Below are positions 1-13,500 of a DNA stretch of 64,000 nt, piece by piece; the first letter of the stretch is position 1, and the number at the start of each line of letters is the position of its first letter. Source of the stretch: Strongylocentrotus purpuratus (taxonomy: Eukaryota; Echinodermata; Echinoidea; Camarodonta; Strongylocentrotidae); the NCBI RefSeq assembly GCF_000002235.5, contig NW_022145611.1, positions 5,260,754 through 5,324,753 on the forward strand, written 5' to 3'. The position numbers and the translations under genes are program-made. The notes beneath the pieces are model-generated. The model ran no database searches. It was not told where the DNA came from and saw nothing but the letters and a program-made list of their open reading frames with translations.

Positions 1-429
1 GGAGGTTTACACAAAAAAAAATACCAAAGGGGGGGGGGGGGGTTAACCCCCAAAACCCTCCCCCTGTGCCTGATACAGGGCGTAGTTATTGCCGTAAGTT
101 TCTCCTGGCCTTACCCGCTAAACCCCTTGTCGCCGTTTTAAACGATCCATTATTACTAAAAACAATGCCTAAATATTTAATTTCCTTTACCGAGCAAAGT
201 TTTTCCCCGTTTATTTCAAATTCACTCTTATCATTTAACCTGCCTGACTTATTATGTATATCATTCTTTTAGTTTTGGAGACATTAATATTCAACATCCA
301 GGAGTTAAGTTGAGTGATTTAAACAGTATTGCATTCCTTGAGGGGATTTAGAAATAATTGCGAGATCGTCTGCATAAATTATGCAGTTCAAGCTCCTTTT
401 AACGTGAAAACGTTAAAAATGTCAAAAAA
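1..429. other. No gene seen; low-complexity start of window
   Basis: I see no coding exon here. The first 60 bases contain a run of 14 or more G next to A-rich sequence. The rest is AT-rich with short stop-punctuated frames only. Confidence 0.5.
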
Positions 430-602
430 AGAGTGAATTTTCACTCTATTTTCACTTTCTTGGGAGTGACGTCCGTGATCACTTGTTTAGGAGTGAAAAT
501 CGATTGATTTTAGAGTGCTCTCTAAGAAGAAAAGAGTGAATGTTCACTCTATTTTCACTACATTTTCACTCTCCAGAGGAGTGACGTCCGTGATCACTAG
601 AT
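430..602. repeat. Two-copy repeat with GAGTGA/TCACTC symmetry
   Basis: Two similar blocks, about 430-486 and 534-600, each carry the pattern GAGTGAATxTTCACTCTATT followed by GAGTGACGTCCGTGATCACT. The units are internally palindromic (GAGTGAA/TTCACTC), so this is probably a dispersed foldback repeat. It has no coding content. Confidence 0.6.
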
Positions 603-1293
603 TTTTTTTTTTAGAGAGGGCCTTTCAAAACTAGACATTCCCCGCGAGTATTAAATGAGGTGGTGGACAACTTTCCACAAGCTAAGATTATGGTATACGC
701 TTTCGCACGAGTAAGGTAAAAATTCAAGCGCCAATTTTACTTACTTCAAAATAAAACTTAAAATGACATCAATAGTTCTTCAAAAACTTACTTTTATTTC
801 CCGTACTATATCATGTGAACATCTGTTTGGACGGAACATTTTAGTTTCATAAACTTTAAGGAAGGAATTATCTTTGTCCCCTCCCGTGTTTGTACTGTAG
901 TCCACAACACCTCCTTACAGTCCGTCCCTATATATTTTCCCTTTCTTTACAAATCACTTGCATCTCCAGACAACTCGTCTCTCCCTCCTCCTCTCTTCCA
1001 TCATTTCCCGCTTTCTCTCACTCTTTCTCCTTGTCGAAAGTTAATCTCTCTTTCCAACTCACTTCACCCTCCCTCGCTTCCCTCTTCACGATCTTTCTCT
1101 CTCGCCCACTCTCCCTGTATTTCCATCTCACTCTCATTTTATGTTCTTGTTTTGGTAGTTTAGGTAACAAATTACTTTATCAAAGCATCACTTGAGCATA
1201 CATCATAAATTATGCACTTGATTCAGAACATAGTAATGGAATACAAAGACAGATACTAACAAGAAAGAGACCTGAGAGTAAGGGAGAGAGAGG

Positions 1294-1325
<32 letters not shown>

Positions 1326-2771
1326 AGATGGGAGGGGGAGGGACAGGGGTAATAGAAGGAAGCTAGAACAAAGACAGAGTAAAGGGATGAACAAATATAT
1401 AAAAATAAGAAATTAAAACAAAACACTCAAAGATTCAAATATGATTCTGCTACAAAAATCAGTTGTATGTTATTGTTTTTTTTAATGTTTTTGTATCATT
1501 ATTTCCATTTCACCATATTCACTCCAGTCATCAGAAGTAATATTAAACAGATGGTATAGTTCTAAATTTTTCACAAGAACTGACTGTAGGTTTGATCAAC
1601 AAACAGTTTCATAAATAGTGATACTAATTGACGATCCATTGAAACGTTCCTGCAGATATATGTTGGAACACTTGCATACCATTTTCATATATGATTTAAA
1701 AGATTATGAATATTGCTTAAAATATCAATTATAGGTCATAAATAACACAGGAAGGCCTATTGACATTCATAGACAGCTGATTAAAAATGTATTGTGATGT
1801 AAAGCTTTTCCTCATTATAATTTTCTTTTCCAATATCTGTATTTACATTACTAAAACAATTCAATACTGTTAATCGAACCCAAGCTAATTTCTTCTTATT
1901 CTGAATGTAAAAAGGTCTTCATACTAGAAGAAAATTCTCACGATATACCAAATCAGGCTGTGCATAATTATTTGTCATTCAAAATAAATTGCAGATTTAA
2001 AAGCTTTGACACTAAACTATCTGATAACATAGCCCGGGACGCTTGGGCAAAAGTCTTAATTTAAAAGAAGAATGAGAAGAAGAGAGATAGAGAGAGATAA
2101 AAATCAATTGTGAAAATGAACTGATATCTTAAAGTCAAAGATAAAATACAACAAAAAAGTTAAGTACAGAATTCATAAATTCATAATTAAAAAGAAAAGC
2201 AACATCATTTTAAACTCACTATTTTCAATAAAATGTTAAAGTATCGAAGAACACAAGGATGTAATAAAATAAATACTCTATTAATATCCCAATCAGGTCT
2301 CAAACTTAAAAACAAAAATCTAACGTTTCAAAGTCAAGAACTTTTTTCTCCATTTAAATACAAAAGTGAGCTAGGAATGGTTCCTCAATGTAAAACACAT
2401 ACATTGTGTGTGTTAATGGTTTTAGGTCATACCACCTAAAGACTTATTCATGGACTTATTCTCTAGCATTAGGCAAAAAACAAATACAACATACTATTTC
2501 AATAGAAAATAAGAAAAAGGAAGGTCATAAACTGCCCTCGATAGGGTTGTTAAATACAGATGTTTTCCAAGTTCAAAACAGCTTTTTGGCAGTTTACAAG
2601 ATGAAACTCTCAAGTACATTACCCAACATTTTACAGATTAATGTGGGACGAAAATACTGCAATTACACAATCACCATAAATATAACTCCTCAATGAGGAG
2701 GATAGCTATTGCATGACTGATCAACAGTGAAACACATTTTTGTGCCGTTTTTACTTCCATATGGAAATATC
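603..2771. other. Non-coding stretch with CT/GA tracts
   Basis: No frame here has exon-like composition. A pyrimidine-rich stretch (about 940-1140) and a GA microsatellite (about 1286-1326) explain the open frames on both strands. The remainder is AT-rich. It may be 3' flank of the minus-strand GTPBP2 gene, but nothing here proves transcription. Confidence 0.5.
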
Positions 2772-3054
2772 ACATTTCGTAATGCAACCAAATTTAATGC
2801 ATACATCTTTGTGAAGTGCCTCAATGCAAGTTATTTCATTCACTTATTAAGAATAATTGTATTTCAATAGTCAGAATGCAAATTGCATATATTGTTATAG
2901 TGTTGTTAGGTAGGGCAGGCCATAATGTTTGCCCAAATATTGTATGCAATTCAGACTATTGAGATAAAATTATTTGTAACATGTGAATGAAATCATTTGT
3001 ACCAAGGCTCTTCACAAAGACGTACGCATTAAATTTGGTTGCATTACGAAAATA
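2772..3054. repeat. Long near-perfect inverted repeat (foldback element)
   Basis: The left arm (about 2772-2905) is the reverse complement of the right arm (about 2930-3054). Matched landmarks include ATTTCGTAATGCAACCAAAT on the left and its complement near 3035-3054, and CAATAGTC near 2866 with GACTATTG near 2953. The arms are over 100 bases with scattered mismatches around a loop of roughly 25 bases. It lies downstream of the GTPBP2 stop codon, so it could be in the 3' UTR and form an RNA hairpin. No terminal signature identifies a transposon family. Confidence 0.75.
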
Positions 3055-3818
3055 GAATATTGGCAGCCAATAAAATACGATGGCCTTGTAACTGCAGGCA
3101 CACACCACACACAGATATGTAGAGAGCTTCCAATATTTACATAGAGGTATAAAATGAACTCTATTTTTGTACACTATTTACAAGACTATCAAGGAAGAAT
3201 ATGCACACAGCTATAAGATAATCTATAATACAAACACACAGAAAATACAGCTAAAAATCTACCAGATAGGATGATAACTTGAATCTGCACCAAATATTTA
3301 AAACACCATGAAATATTACAGGGAATTTTTTATGTTGAGCGTTTTACTTCAAAAGTTACTGTTCCAATTCAATTCGATCTGATCAATATTGGTTGGAAAC
3401 TTTAAAACCAAATACTCCAGAATAAGAGGTTTTTTTCCTCAGTAATCTCCTCCACTACCCAATGATAAAAAGCTAAAAATACTGTACATTATGTTTCTTT
3501 TCAGTTTAGCTCAAGTAAAAGCAATTAAAATGGATTATACACTGTAAAGTTTCCTACAAATCACTGTAATATGTTTAAATAGACACTTTTCCTTTATGAT
3601 AGAATAGAATACAATGTTTTAAATTATTTCAATTTAGTTTCTGCATTCAAGCTGACAGCTAATTTTAAGTGAAATACAGCTATCGATTTAATATTTCCTA
3701 ATTCAGATGCACATCATATTTGACTAAAAGCAATCCATAGCACCTCCGACAAATTTGTTAAATATAACTACATTTTAGGCTTCTTTGGTATCAACAAATT
3801 CTAGGCATATCTACATAA

Positions 3819-3901
3819 GACCCCACCACAATAAATGAGGGTTCGGGTCAAGTCTAGGGTTAAAGTTTGGGTCAGGGTTAGGGTTACTTGTGTGGTGGGG
3901 T
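3819..3901. repeat. Short inverted repeat with TTAGGG-like core
   Basis: CCCCACCACAA at the left and TTGTGTGGTGGGG at the right form inverted ends. Between them lie degenerate telomere-like repeats (AGGGTTAAAG, GGGTCAGGGTTAGGGTTA). The structure resembles the larger element at 41126-41311. Confidence 0.6.
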
Positions 3902-4310
3902 ATTCTGCCGTTGTTCAAAATTCAGCAACAGCAATTGGTAGCTAAATAACTTGTAAAACATGATGTGTGAAGAAAACTATGTACAGTGCTAAAACTACGA
4001 TGATGAAGGAACAAGCAGACTTCTACATAAATATAATTGCAATAGGCAAGATACAACCTCTTTGGATGAAGAATACATCATGTGCTGAGAGCCAGAAGGG
4101 CATTAACTGTTATATTTTAATACAGAGATGATTTTGTCTATTACGAGCCAGAAAGTGGTTAATTTCGATTATTTTAAACATGAACACCCTCCTAGCATTC
4201 AAAATGGAAATGGCCCTGCTTTCAAAACCATTTATGCTGTTTGAGATATTGTTATATCTAGTTATCCTTGATTAATGATGACATATTAATAATTTCTAAT
4301 TATGCTCAAG

Positions 4311-4316
4311 TTTAAT
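4311..4316 (-). terminator. Candidate poly(A) signal ATTAAA for GTPBP2
   Basis: On the minus strand ATTAAA lies about 52 bases after the GTPBP2 stop codon. It is the first poly(A)-like hexamer downstream. A longer 3' UTR is equally possible. Confidence 0.3.
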
Positions 4317-4367
4317 ATGATATTTCCCAATCTTAATAATGCTATCAATATATCAATGTACACCTCC

Positions 4368-4526
4368 TTATCTTTCCACTGCTGATAATGCAAAGACCTT
4401 GGTGACTTGTCCAAGACCTTTAGCAGAGCCTTCTCGGAAGAGGATTCTGGCGCCCTCCCGGATGTACTCAGGCTGCCGTACAAACCGGAACTTCACCAAA
4501 GCCTGCTCGTTGATTTTCACAGAATC
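4368..4526 (-). CDS. GTPBP2: GTPBP2 exon 12 (stop)
   Basis: It encodes [20 protein letters not shown], the conserved [16 protein letters not shown], and the C-terminus ALSAVER followed by TAA. The acceptor is TTGAACAG|GAT. Confidence 0.95.
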   Translation of the reverse strand, partial: DSVKINEQALVKFRFVRQPEYIREGARILFREGSAKGLGQVTKVFALSAVER

Positions 4527-7500
4527 CTGTTCAAGAATAAATTGAAATTGAGATTGAGATTGAGACTGAGATTGAATAAAACACAAGCAATCAAACTTTA
4601 GAGAAATAGAGAATTTTTTCTAAGGTTCACTTTGGGATTTGAATAATAAATTGAAAGTTAGGATTTGAGGTAATTTGTTAATATTTCAATTTTATGTGAT
4701 TTATAAGACATTATTCCTTTGTATTTGAATAACATCAGCTGTATTGAGTATGATAGGTGAACAGATTTTTTGTTAAAGCAAACATGCGAAATATAATTAT
4801 TGAGAAAGGACTCTTGTCCACAAATTTTCAAACCAGCAATGAATAAAGGAATTAACAAAGAGAACTATGAAAATGACTGTATTCTACTAATTCACTACAC
4901 CCAGCGCAAGAACTACATGAACTACAACTACACCCTAATCTATATTTTTTCTTTCATTAAACTGGACTTTAAAATGAGCTTGAACTCAGCTTCAGGACCC
5001 TGGCCTATACAGAGTTGATATCAATCGCAGCTACTGTATGTACATAAGAGATAGGAGACTGCAAACTTGCGATTGATTAGAAGACTTCCAAATCAATCGC
5101 AACTCTTTATAAGATGGGGCCCAAGGGGGTGTTTCACAAAACTTGACATCAGTGACAAATGACAGTTGTTGTTATAAGCTAGTGAAATCCTTGCTTCTGA
5201 TTGGTTAGTAGCAGATTTGTCACTGATTTTTGTCATTTGTCATTGAAAAAAGGCTTTGTGAAACGGGGCCCAGGTCTACTTGTTCAGAAGATAAAAGAGG
5301 GGAATCCCTTGCCTTGTCCATGTCACATATAATAGCATTCTGGCAGACGTTGCCTATATGCACGGTTGCTTGGTATCCACGACTGACGGAGGTAGTATGG
5401 TACAGGATACATATATCAGCTTCAAACTCGTAGCAAGGTGTTGGCTTTAGTTTCTCACTTACTAAAACCATTCCCTAGGAAGAAGAAGAAGAAAATTAAT
5501 TCATGAATAAAATGTACAGAAATCTCTTTAAAGCCGGACTGCACTACTTGGGTCCTATATATAGCAAACAATGCCTAAGCAGTGCCCGTTGGTTTCCCAT
5601 GATCCCCCTTTTCTTATGTTAATTGCCAGCTGATTTGATGAGATAACCACCTATCAGTGACCTTGCAAGGAGGTCTAATCCCTCCTGGCCAAACTAGTGC
5701 AGACAGGCTTTAATAAAAGTAAATCTTTGAATACAACAAGACATGTCAAACCTGAAAAACTTTATCTGAGATGGCAAATTTGAGTAACAATATCATGATA
5801 CATTGCATACATTACAACCAGAATGGTCATTTTTTTTATTTTTTTTTACTCCAAGTGGTTCTTGTTTCAGCTTTTTAAAAAAACTTGTAGCTTAGGAGAG
5901 CAAATTTCCCCAAGCCCCAGGTTTTTTATTTTTTTTGCATCTAAAGTTGAATGCATTCATGCTCATGAAAGTTATGTAATCAATATTCACTTATTCTCCA
6001 GCAGCACATTCTATGGGGCACAGGTGGAATCATTCTACTCAAGAGGGCAAACAAAAGGTCTTCATGAAGCACCTCCATCACCTTGGCATTAATTATTCTA
6101 ACACGCCAAACATTGGGGGGGTCTCCTTGTGCATGTGCTAAAGATCTGTGGATATTTGAGGTTCATTTGTCCCTAAGTTAACTAGGAACTGGGGGGTGTT
6201 TCACAAAGACTAAGATCGACTTTCAGTTGGTCTTAACTATGGCAGGCTATTCATGCCATTGTTTTATCTCACCATTTACCGGTACTGGCATTGGTCTCTC
6301 AAGGGACGTAAAATCCTTGTCACAAATCTACAGAATTTATATTTTCTGATAGTTCATCATTGAAGGAAAAAATATTATCTAAAGATCATAAACGTGAGGA
6401 CAACCAGTGGCATGTAAGGCCTGCCATAGTTAAGTCCAACTTTAAAGTCGATCTTATTCTTTGTGAAACACTCCCCAGGTCTATTGCTTTCTGCATATGA
6501 TAAATTAGAACACTGGAACGGTTACTACCTTTCTAATGGGCTTTTCCATCTCCCCTAGGGCCAGAGTGGCCGCTTGACCTGCCCTGACCACCCTGCTTGC
6601 TGACCGGTTCCTGTGTATACTCTGGATGTTCACTTTGCTGAAGGTCCCTTCCTCACTAGGTCCTAGTAGTAGAGTGTCGTCCTCTTTGATGACCCCCCTG
6701 TCAAAAAACATAACTCTAAACGTTAGAAAAATATATGCTTATGAACTGGGAGGCAAAAAGCGAACTGAATCGCTGCAACCCTGGGTCTCACCTCCAACTT
6801 TAAGTATTGCAAGTGTTCACTCCAAATCTAATCTAATGGGTAGAACGGATAATTATTCAACAAGATTTTGACTCCAGTGTTACTAATAATATACAATGTA
6901 ACTACTGCTTTGACATGGAGTGCCATAATTGTTCTAATATACATGACATTATTATAAATATCATTGTTATCATTATTATTATTACATTAAAATCTTAAAA
7001 TAAGTCCCTGGGTTTATATCTTAAATATTTCTGTCCTTGAAAGATAGCACACCTCACATGACATTAAAATCTTTAAAAAAAAACATGAATTTTCGTTTCC
7101 ATATTTACAAGTGATCTTTACAATACATGCATAGAAATATGTAGACATTACATGCAGGGAGACATGATACCATTCATCAACTATTCCAATGATTTACCTG
7201 TATAGTGTACCTCCTACTACTCGCCCAACATTCGGAACACTGTACACCTCATCAACCTGCAAGAGTAAGATTGCAAACAGTACATGTTAGAGTTAAAGTT
7301 AAAGAGAAGGTTGAGTTCTGGGAAGAGGTGAAAAATAATCTATGAGCATTATCATTGTTATTATGCAAGTATGGAAGAACAACAGATAAAAAAATTTGAT
7401 ATCAAAAACTCATTTTGGCAAAATATGGAGTTACGTCTTTGTGTCAATGAACCCTCCATATACTTATTTTGAAGAGATTTTTGGCACACTTACTCCTTAG

Positions 7501-10500
7501 AATACAGGAATAATCCAAAGTAAACATAAGAGGAATAGAAAGCAAATTCTAATTTGATTTCAAGTTGAATTGTAGGTACCTAGACATGGGGTTCCCCATT
7601 ATAATAATTAGTAACCATTAAGTTACTTTGACAATTCATTCAGAACATTTGTTATCACCTTACTGTTGTGGACCTACCTGGTATTCCGTCAATTCCTGCG
7701 TCAGCTTTTCTTGTTCCATAGAAGTGTTGGCAGGAGACAAAACATAGAGGAATTTCTTGAGCATCTCCATGTTAGCTCCTGTGACGCTGGACACGCAGAA
7801 GATTGGACATATGCTGCAAAGGACAGAAAGAGTGTTTTGTCTAGTCTAGTCTAAAAACAGAATTACAGAAGTACAGGGCGCTGTAACACAAAGCTTAGCA
7901 ATTCTCGCATTTCACAATACATGCGCCACCAACGTTCGTACCATGAGAGGCAAACGCGGGTCGGAAGCATTTTTTAAAATCCAGGTGGAATTGCGATTAA
8001 GGCTATGTCTTGGCTCCTCATCTCGCCGATAATATCAATTTCACGAGATATCTATCTAGTAAGCTCTTTGTGAAATGGTTTAGGAAGATCAGAGATATCT
8101 CCGCAGTTGGCTGGTACAGTTATGACTGTCTTGTCGTTGGTGTTGAGAAACGGCCCCCTAATTTGTTGAGAAAGTTGTCGACCAAACTCCCAAAATTATC
8201 ATGCTAGAGTGACTGTCGCAACTGAACCGAATGACGGCGCAAGAATTGTGGAACGCAAGAATTGATTGTACGATTGATTGATTGTACATAACAGTCAATA
8301 GCAAATTAGCAAGCAACCTGACTTATGTTTGTGTGACGGGGCCCTGTTGTGCAGATTTTATTCATCTGCAAATTTTCAACAGCCATACATGACAGCCATA
8401 CATATACAAATATAAGCTGTCTAGTTGTTGGTGACTTAAAATTTACAGACTGACACTGAGCCATTGGGGAAGAACTGAATGACTGCATAACTTTCATGAG
8501 CCCTAATTCAGTATTTGCCTTGATGGGTTTTACAACTTTTGTATATAATAAATGATAAATGATAGGTTCTTATCTACAAACTGGCTTATTACACTGCATT
8601 CTACACCTACTTTGAGTTGTTGAAGTTGATTGCGGCTGTGACGGCATCATCTTCATTGTTGACTTGATAGGGAACCTTCTTGCAGCCTGGACCGGTCAAG
8701 AGCCTGGTCAGCTGAGAGATGGTACGCTGCCTGACCGCTGAACAACAGATGTCCATCTTGCTGACCACAATGAAGATGGGCACCTGGAGAGCCATGGCCA
8801 GTCCTAGATGTTCCCTGGTGGTACCAGCTAGGTAGCAAAAGAGAGAATCACTGATTATTCATGAGGAGGTGTTGTGGAATATTCACTTGCTTTCAGAATT
8901 TGACAGTTCAAAATGAATTAAATTGAATTGAATGCCAGCCTGGCACTAACATCTTTTGGCATGGCATTGATTGACTTACCATGGAAGTATTTGACGAAAA
9001 TAAAATACAAAACGCTATTGAAGATGACTTATTTTGTTTAATGATTAAATTAAAGAAATCCAATCATTTGCAGGCTTCTCAGTTGGAACTAGTTTACTCT
9101 TGTTCTAAATTTAGTGAATATGGCCTCGCAGCATACCAGGGGTGGTTTGGTGATTTGGGAGGACAGAAGTAATTTTGTAGATATTAATTTGTATTTATTC
9201 AGATATTCAGTAAAAAATAAACATGTCCGGGGATGCAGCAAAAGGTTTAATAAAACCTGTACAAGGCTGCATCGCCAATAAAAATAAATGAATATTGCAA
9301 GATATTAAATTTGTCATCAGCATATTCATTACCCTTCTCAGGGGGAAAGTGTTCATGGTACATTCAAACCTGCTTTAACGACCACCTGTATAGAAAGACC
9401 ACCTGTATAGAAAGACCACCTGTCTATAAAGACCACTTTTCTTGTCTCTCTTGGGTGTTCTTTATAGACAGGTTTCACTGTATTGCTTAGTCCCTAACAC
9501 TTAGTATCAGCACCAAGAGTGTAACACACTGGCCAGCTTAGAACCCTGATCTTACCGATGCCTGTGCTTGCACTGATGACGAGCATGGCAAAGTCTGGTG
9601 CGTATCCCATCAGCCCAAAGATGGTCGTCTTGATGTACTTCTGATGCCCAGCCAGGTCTAGCAGGGTGATGAGCTTGGAAGCATTCTCACAGATCTCTTC
9701 TGCTGTTAAACAACCTTGCTGAGAATCACAGTAGTTGATCACCTAAAACGTATTTAAAAAATGTAGGAAACATGAATAATTTTGAGTGGGCAAGCTGGAT
9801 AGGCCAGTAAAGCGCTGAACCAAAGGTCGCATATTCAAATCCAGCCCATACAGATGACTGAACCCTACATTTGCAATAAACAAAGATTATTAAAAAAATG
9901 TCTGAAAATGTATTATTTGTCCAAATACTGACATAAAACCTAATCATATTTTGCACTATGCTGTTCCTCTGGCTTATTTCTTTATCACTGTTTGTTTTTA
10001 ATTTGTTTACATGTCTTTCAGTAACAGAATAAGTAAAAAAAAAAAAAAAATGATATCTACTATACTTTTAGGGAACTTATTTTACCAGGCCTTTTGGCCT
10101 ATTAGTTCCCCTATTCTACATTTCCATTTTGCAATACTATGATGTACATGTAATTATAGGGCCTGTTTTCATTACAAAGGACTTTTATTAGATGTTTTCA
10201 TGATGGAGGTCTATAATATGTGATCTACTTTCAATTTCTATGTGCTGAGAATCATACAGGTATCCCTGTATATTAAAGAGGATAAATTAATAGTCCAACA
10301 ACCCTACAGTGGCAGAATCAAATGTATAAATGGGTTACCGGGTATATATAAGCACAGAAGTATAGCTAATGAAGAGGAATTCAACATTTAATAAAAACTT
10401 TAAACCACTCATTCATCTGATCAAATCAAAAGTACCGGGTAGCTCTTTTATTTCAAAGAATTGATAAATATGTGATGTTTTTGAGATGGAGGTCTGCATA

Positions 10501-13500
10501 GAAATTGAAAGTAGATCACATATTATAATAATATGTGATCTACTTTCTATTTCTATGCACTGTGAATCATACAGGTATCAGTGAATACAGAATAAACTGA
10601 ATGGAAACAGGTTATAAACACAGAAGTTTCCAGGGCAAAGGGATTAACCCTGGGGGCTTAACATTTCAATCCCAAGCTTAAAACCACTCATGTATTCAAT
10701 CAATACAGAAGAGGGTCATTTAACAGTTAATGGTCCTTGGATCAGAAGTTTCTATTGATTAGTCTTATCAGCTGACTGCAGCTTTAAGAAGCCAAAACAG
10801 CTCTGGCCTTGTAATCACGGCCATTGTTACATAACCGCCTATTATCTTCATGTGCGGGTACGATGTGTGTAAAAGCTGTGTTTGTAAACATTGTTGTTTC
10901 CGCATTGGCTAGTGTGTGGCGTTGCCATATATGCTATTACAGTTTAGAAACTGTAGTTTGAATGTTGTTGTTGTTGGTTTTAATGGCGTTTTCCATCCTT
11001 GTTGGATGATTTTCGCCATATGAAGAGCTTATGCCTTTAAATCTATAGATGGTCCAAACAGTCTATAAAGGAAACTTCAATGGACTCTGCAAAAGGCCAC
11101 TATGGGCAGGTAGTCTTTCTAGACAGGTTCTTTCAAACATATACTGTACCTCCAAAAGGCTGACAAAAGGTTTTGGAAAGTAAGCCTTCATACTGTCACT
11201 ACATTGGGTTTAAATATTGTTTTTCGTACTTAGGCAACATTTGCTCTGTGGTCAATTTCCTACAAAAATTAAATTCCAGACTTCCAACCCAGGACAAACA
11301 CGTTACCTAGCCTCGACCCTAACCCTAAACCTAGCCTAAAAACCTACTTCCAACCTGAACTCTAACCCCTATATCTTTGACAAAATAAACCCTGGAATAT
11401 CCTCACCAACTGAGCCCCGTTGCACAAAACTTACCATTGATGGTAACTTTGCCATCAATCGTAACTACTATGGAAACCTTGATTTTTATTGGCTGTTGAG
11501 CCCTGTTACCTTGGTAGTTGCCATTGATGGCAAAGTTACCATCAATGGTAAGTTTGATGCAACGGCTGAGAGCAAATGTCTGGTCACCAGGGCCTAGGAA
11601 AACAAAGCTTAACATTTGATCCTAACATTGATTTTTGCTATTGACTTCATTTTAAAATCACTATTAATTTGCAATCAATTGGACGATCGATTGTTAAGCT
11701 TTGTGTTATGTAGCCCAGTTTCCATCCATCCAAAAGGTGTTTGATATAGCGCCTTTTTACAGTTACAAAGCGCTGCACACACCGCTCCACAATGTTTGGG
11801 CCACTTTTTCTTACCTTTCCTCTGCTATTAAAACCAAGTATCTCATGGCTGATACTGGACGTCCTGCCTGACTGGATCTCATGTAGATGGCGGAAGAGAT
11901 TCAGTCGTGCCCTCCCCCTGCCATTGTCCAGTTCACCCTGTGTCAAGACCCCTAGTAGAGTGCTCTTTCCCGCTTCTACATTGCCTAGTACTGCTATCCG
12001 AAGATCTATGAACTGAATGGTGGTGAATAAAGGGAAATGATATTAGATTAGATTGAATTGAAATAGTATTTTTATACATGATCCACTGGGAAGAATGAGG
12101 GCTGAATTTTAAGGAACGTATAAAGTAAAAGCAAAAACACAAAATACTATCACACAATGTATTTGTATAAGATAATTATGTAATGTGAAGCATAAAAATA
12201 ATATAGAAACACTGAAACGTCTAAAAAGAAGTATTACAAATGTAACAAACATCTTAAATTCAAATTTTAACTTTAATCCACTGGATAAATTAATGTGGAA
12301 TTACCGGTACAATTGAATATTGTTGTAATTATGTTGTCAATATCAGAGTTTTGGTCGACATGTAATATTCCAGCTAAAATGGTGTTTTATCAACCAGACT
12401 GTCAATAATGGCCCTACATAATAGTAATACATTTCAGCAAAAACGTTACACTTGTTTTATTCCTATTATACATTGTGTTTGAACGTTTTTAATGAACAGT
12501 ATATAAATACTTGTGAGATGTATATATTAAATAAATCTAATTTACCTGCTGGTCATCAGGAACCCTCCTCACAAGTACTTCACAAGCTTTCCTGTCAGTA
12601 TTCTCTCCTTCACAATCTACACACCGCTCCCTCAGGATGGTCGTTGTAGCTCCAAGTCTAAAGTAAGGGTAATCAAATGATATTTTGAATTTTAGTTTCA
12701 TGGAAAAGTGAAGTAAATGTCAAAATATGAAATTACAACAATCATTATTATACGTAGTGAAGTACATCTGTTTTGTTGAGTGTTTAGCATTACAGTGAGT
12801 GTCAAATATCCTTCAGGCATTTGTACACACTTTGCAAATTGTAATTGAATATAATGTACATACGGTACACTCTGAAATACCGGTATCCCCTTTCAAACAG
12901 CATTGTTAACATACAAATGTACATGCACATGTACCGGTACACATCATGAGGTAGAGAAGAGTGATAGTGTCACATGCTCATTTCAACTGAGGTGGGAGAG
13001 AGAGATATTTGTTGCATCTGCAAACCAGGGGAGGTGTTTTACAAAGGTCCTAAGTTTGACTTAACAAATATGGAAAGCCATTAGCATCTTTGAAAATATT
13101 TTTTAAAAGTTATTTTAAAAGGCATTAACTATTGATTCAAATCATTTGTATTTTATTATCCAGGAGATTTCATGTTCATGATGTGGAATCTATAAAAAGT
13201 CTAAAATAAATGAATTTTTGCTTTTAATATATTTTATTTTAAGGCTACAAATGGCTCTCCATAATGTTTAGTCCAACTGAGAGTTAAGTTCGACTTAGAA
13301 TCTTTGAGAAACACCCCACAGGAATACCAACTTCATAACTGGCTGCCATTCTGTTGAGAGTATCCAATGATGCTTCCAACTCTTCTTGGGAGAGAGCGGC
13401 TAGCATCCCATCGTCATCAACACCAACCTCACATACTGCCACACCCTAGCTCTCCCTGGACCTCCACAAACTTACCTGGATGCCATTCTGTTGAGAGTAT

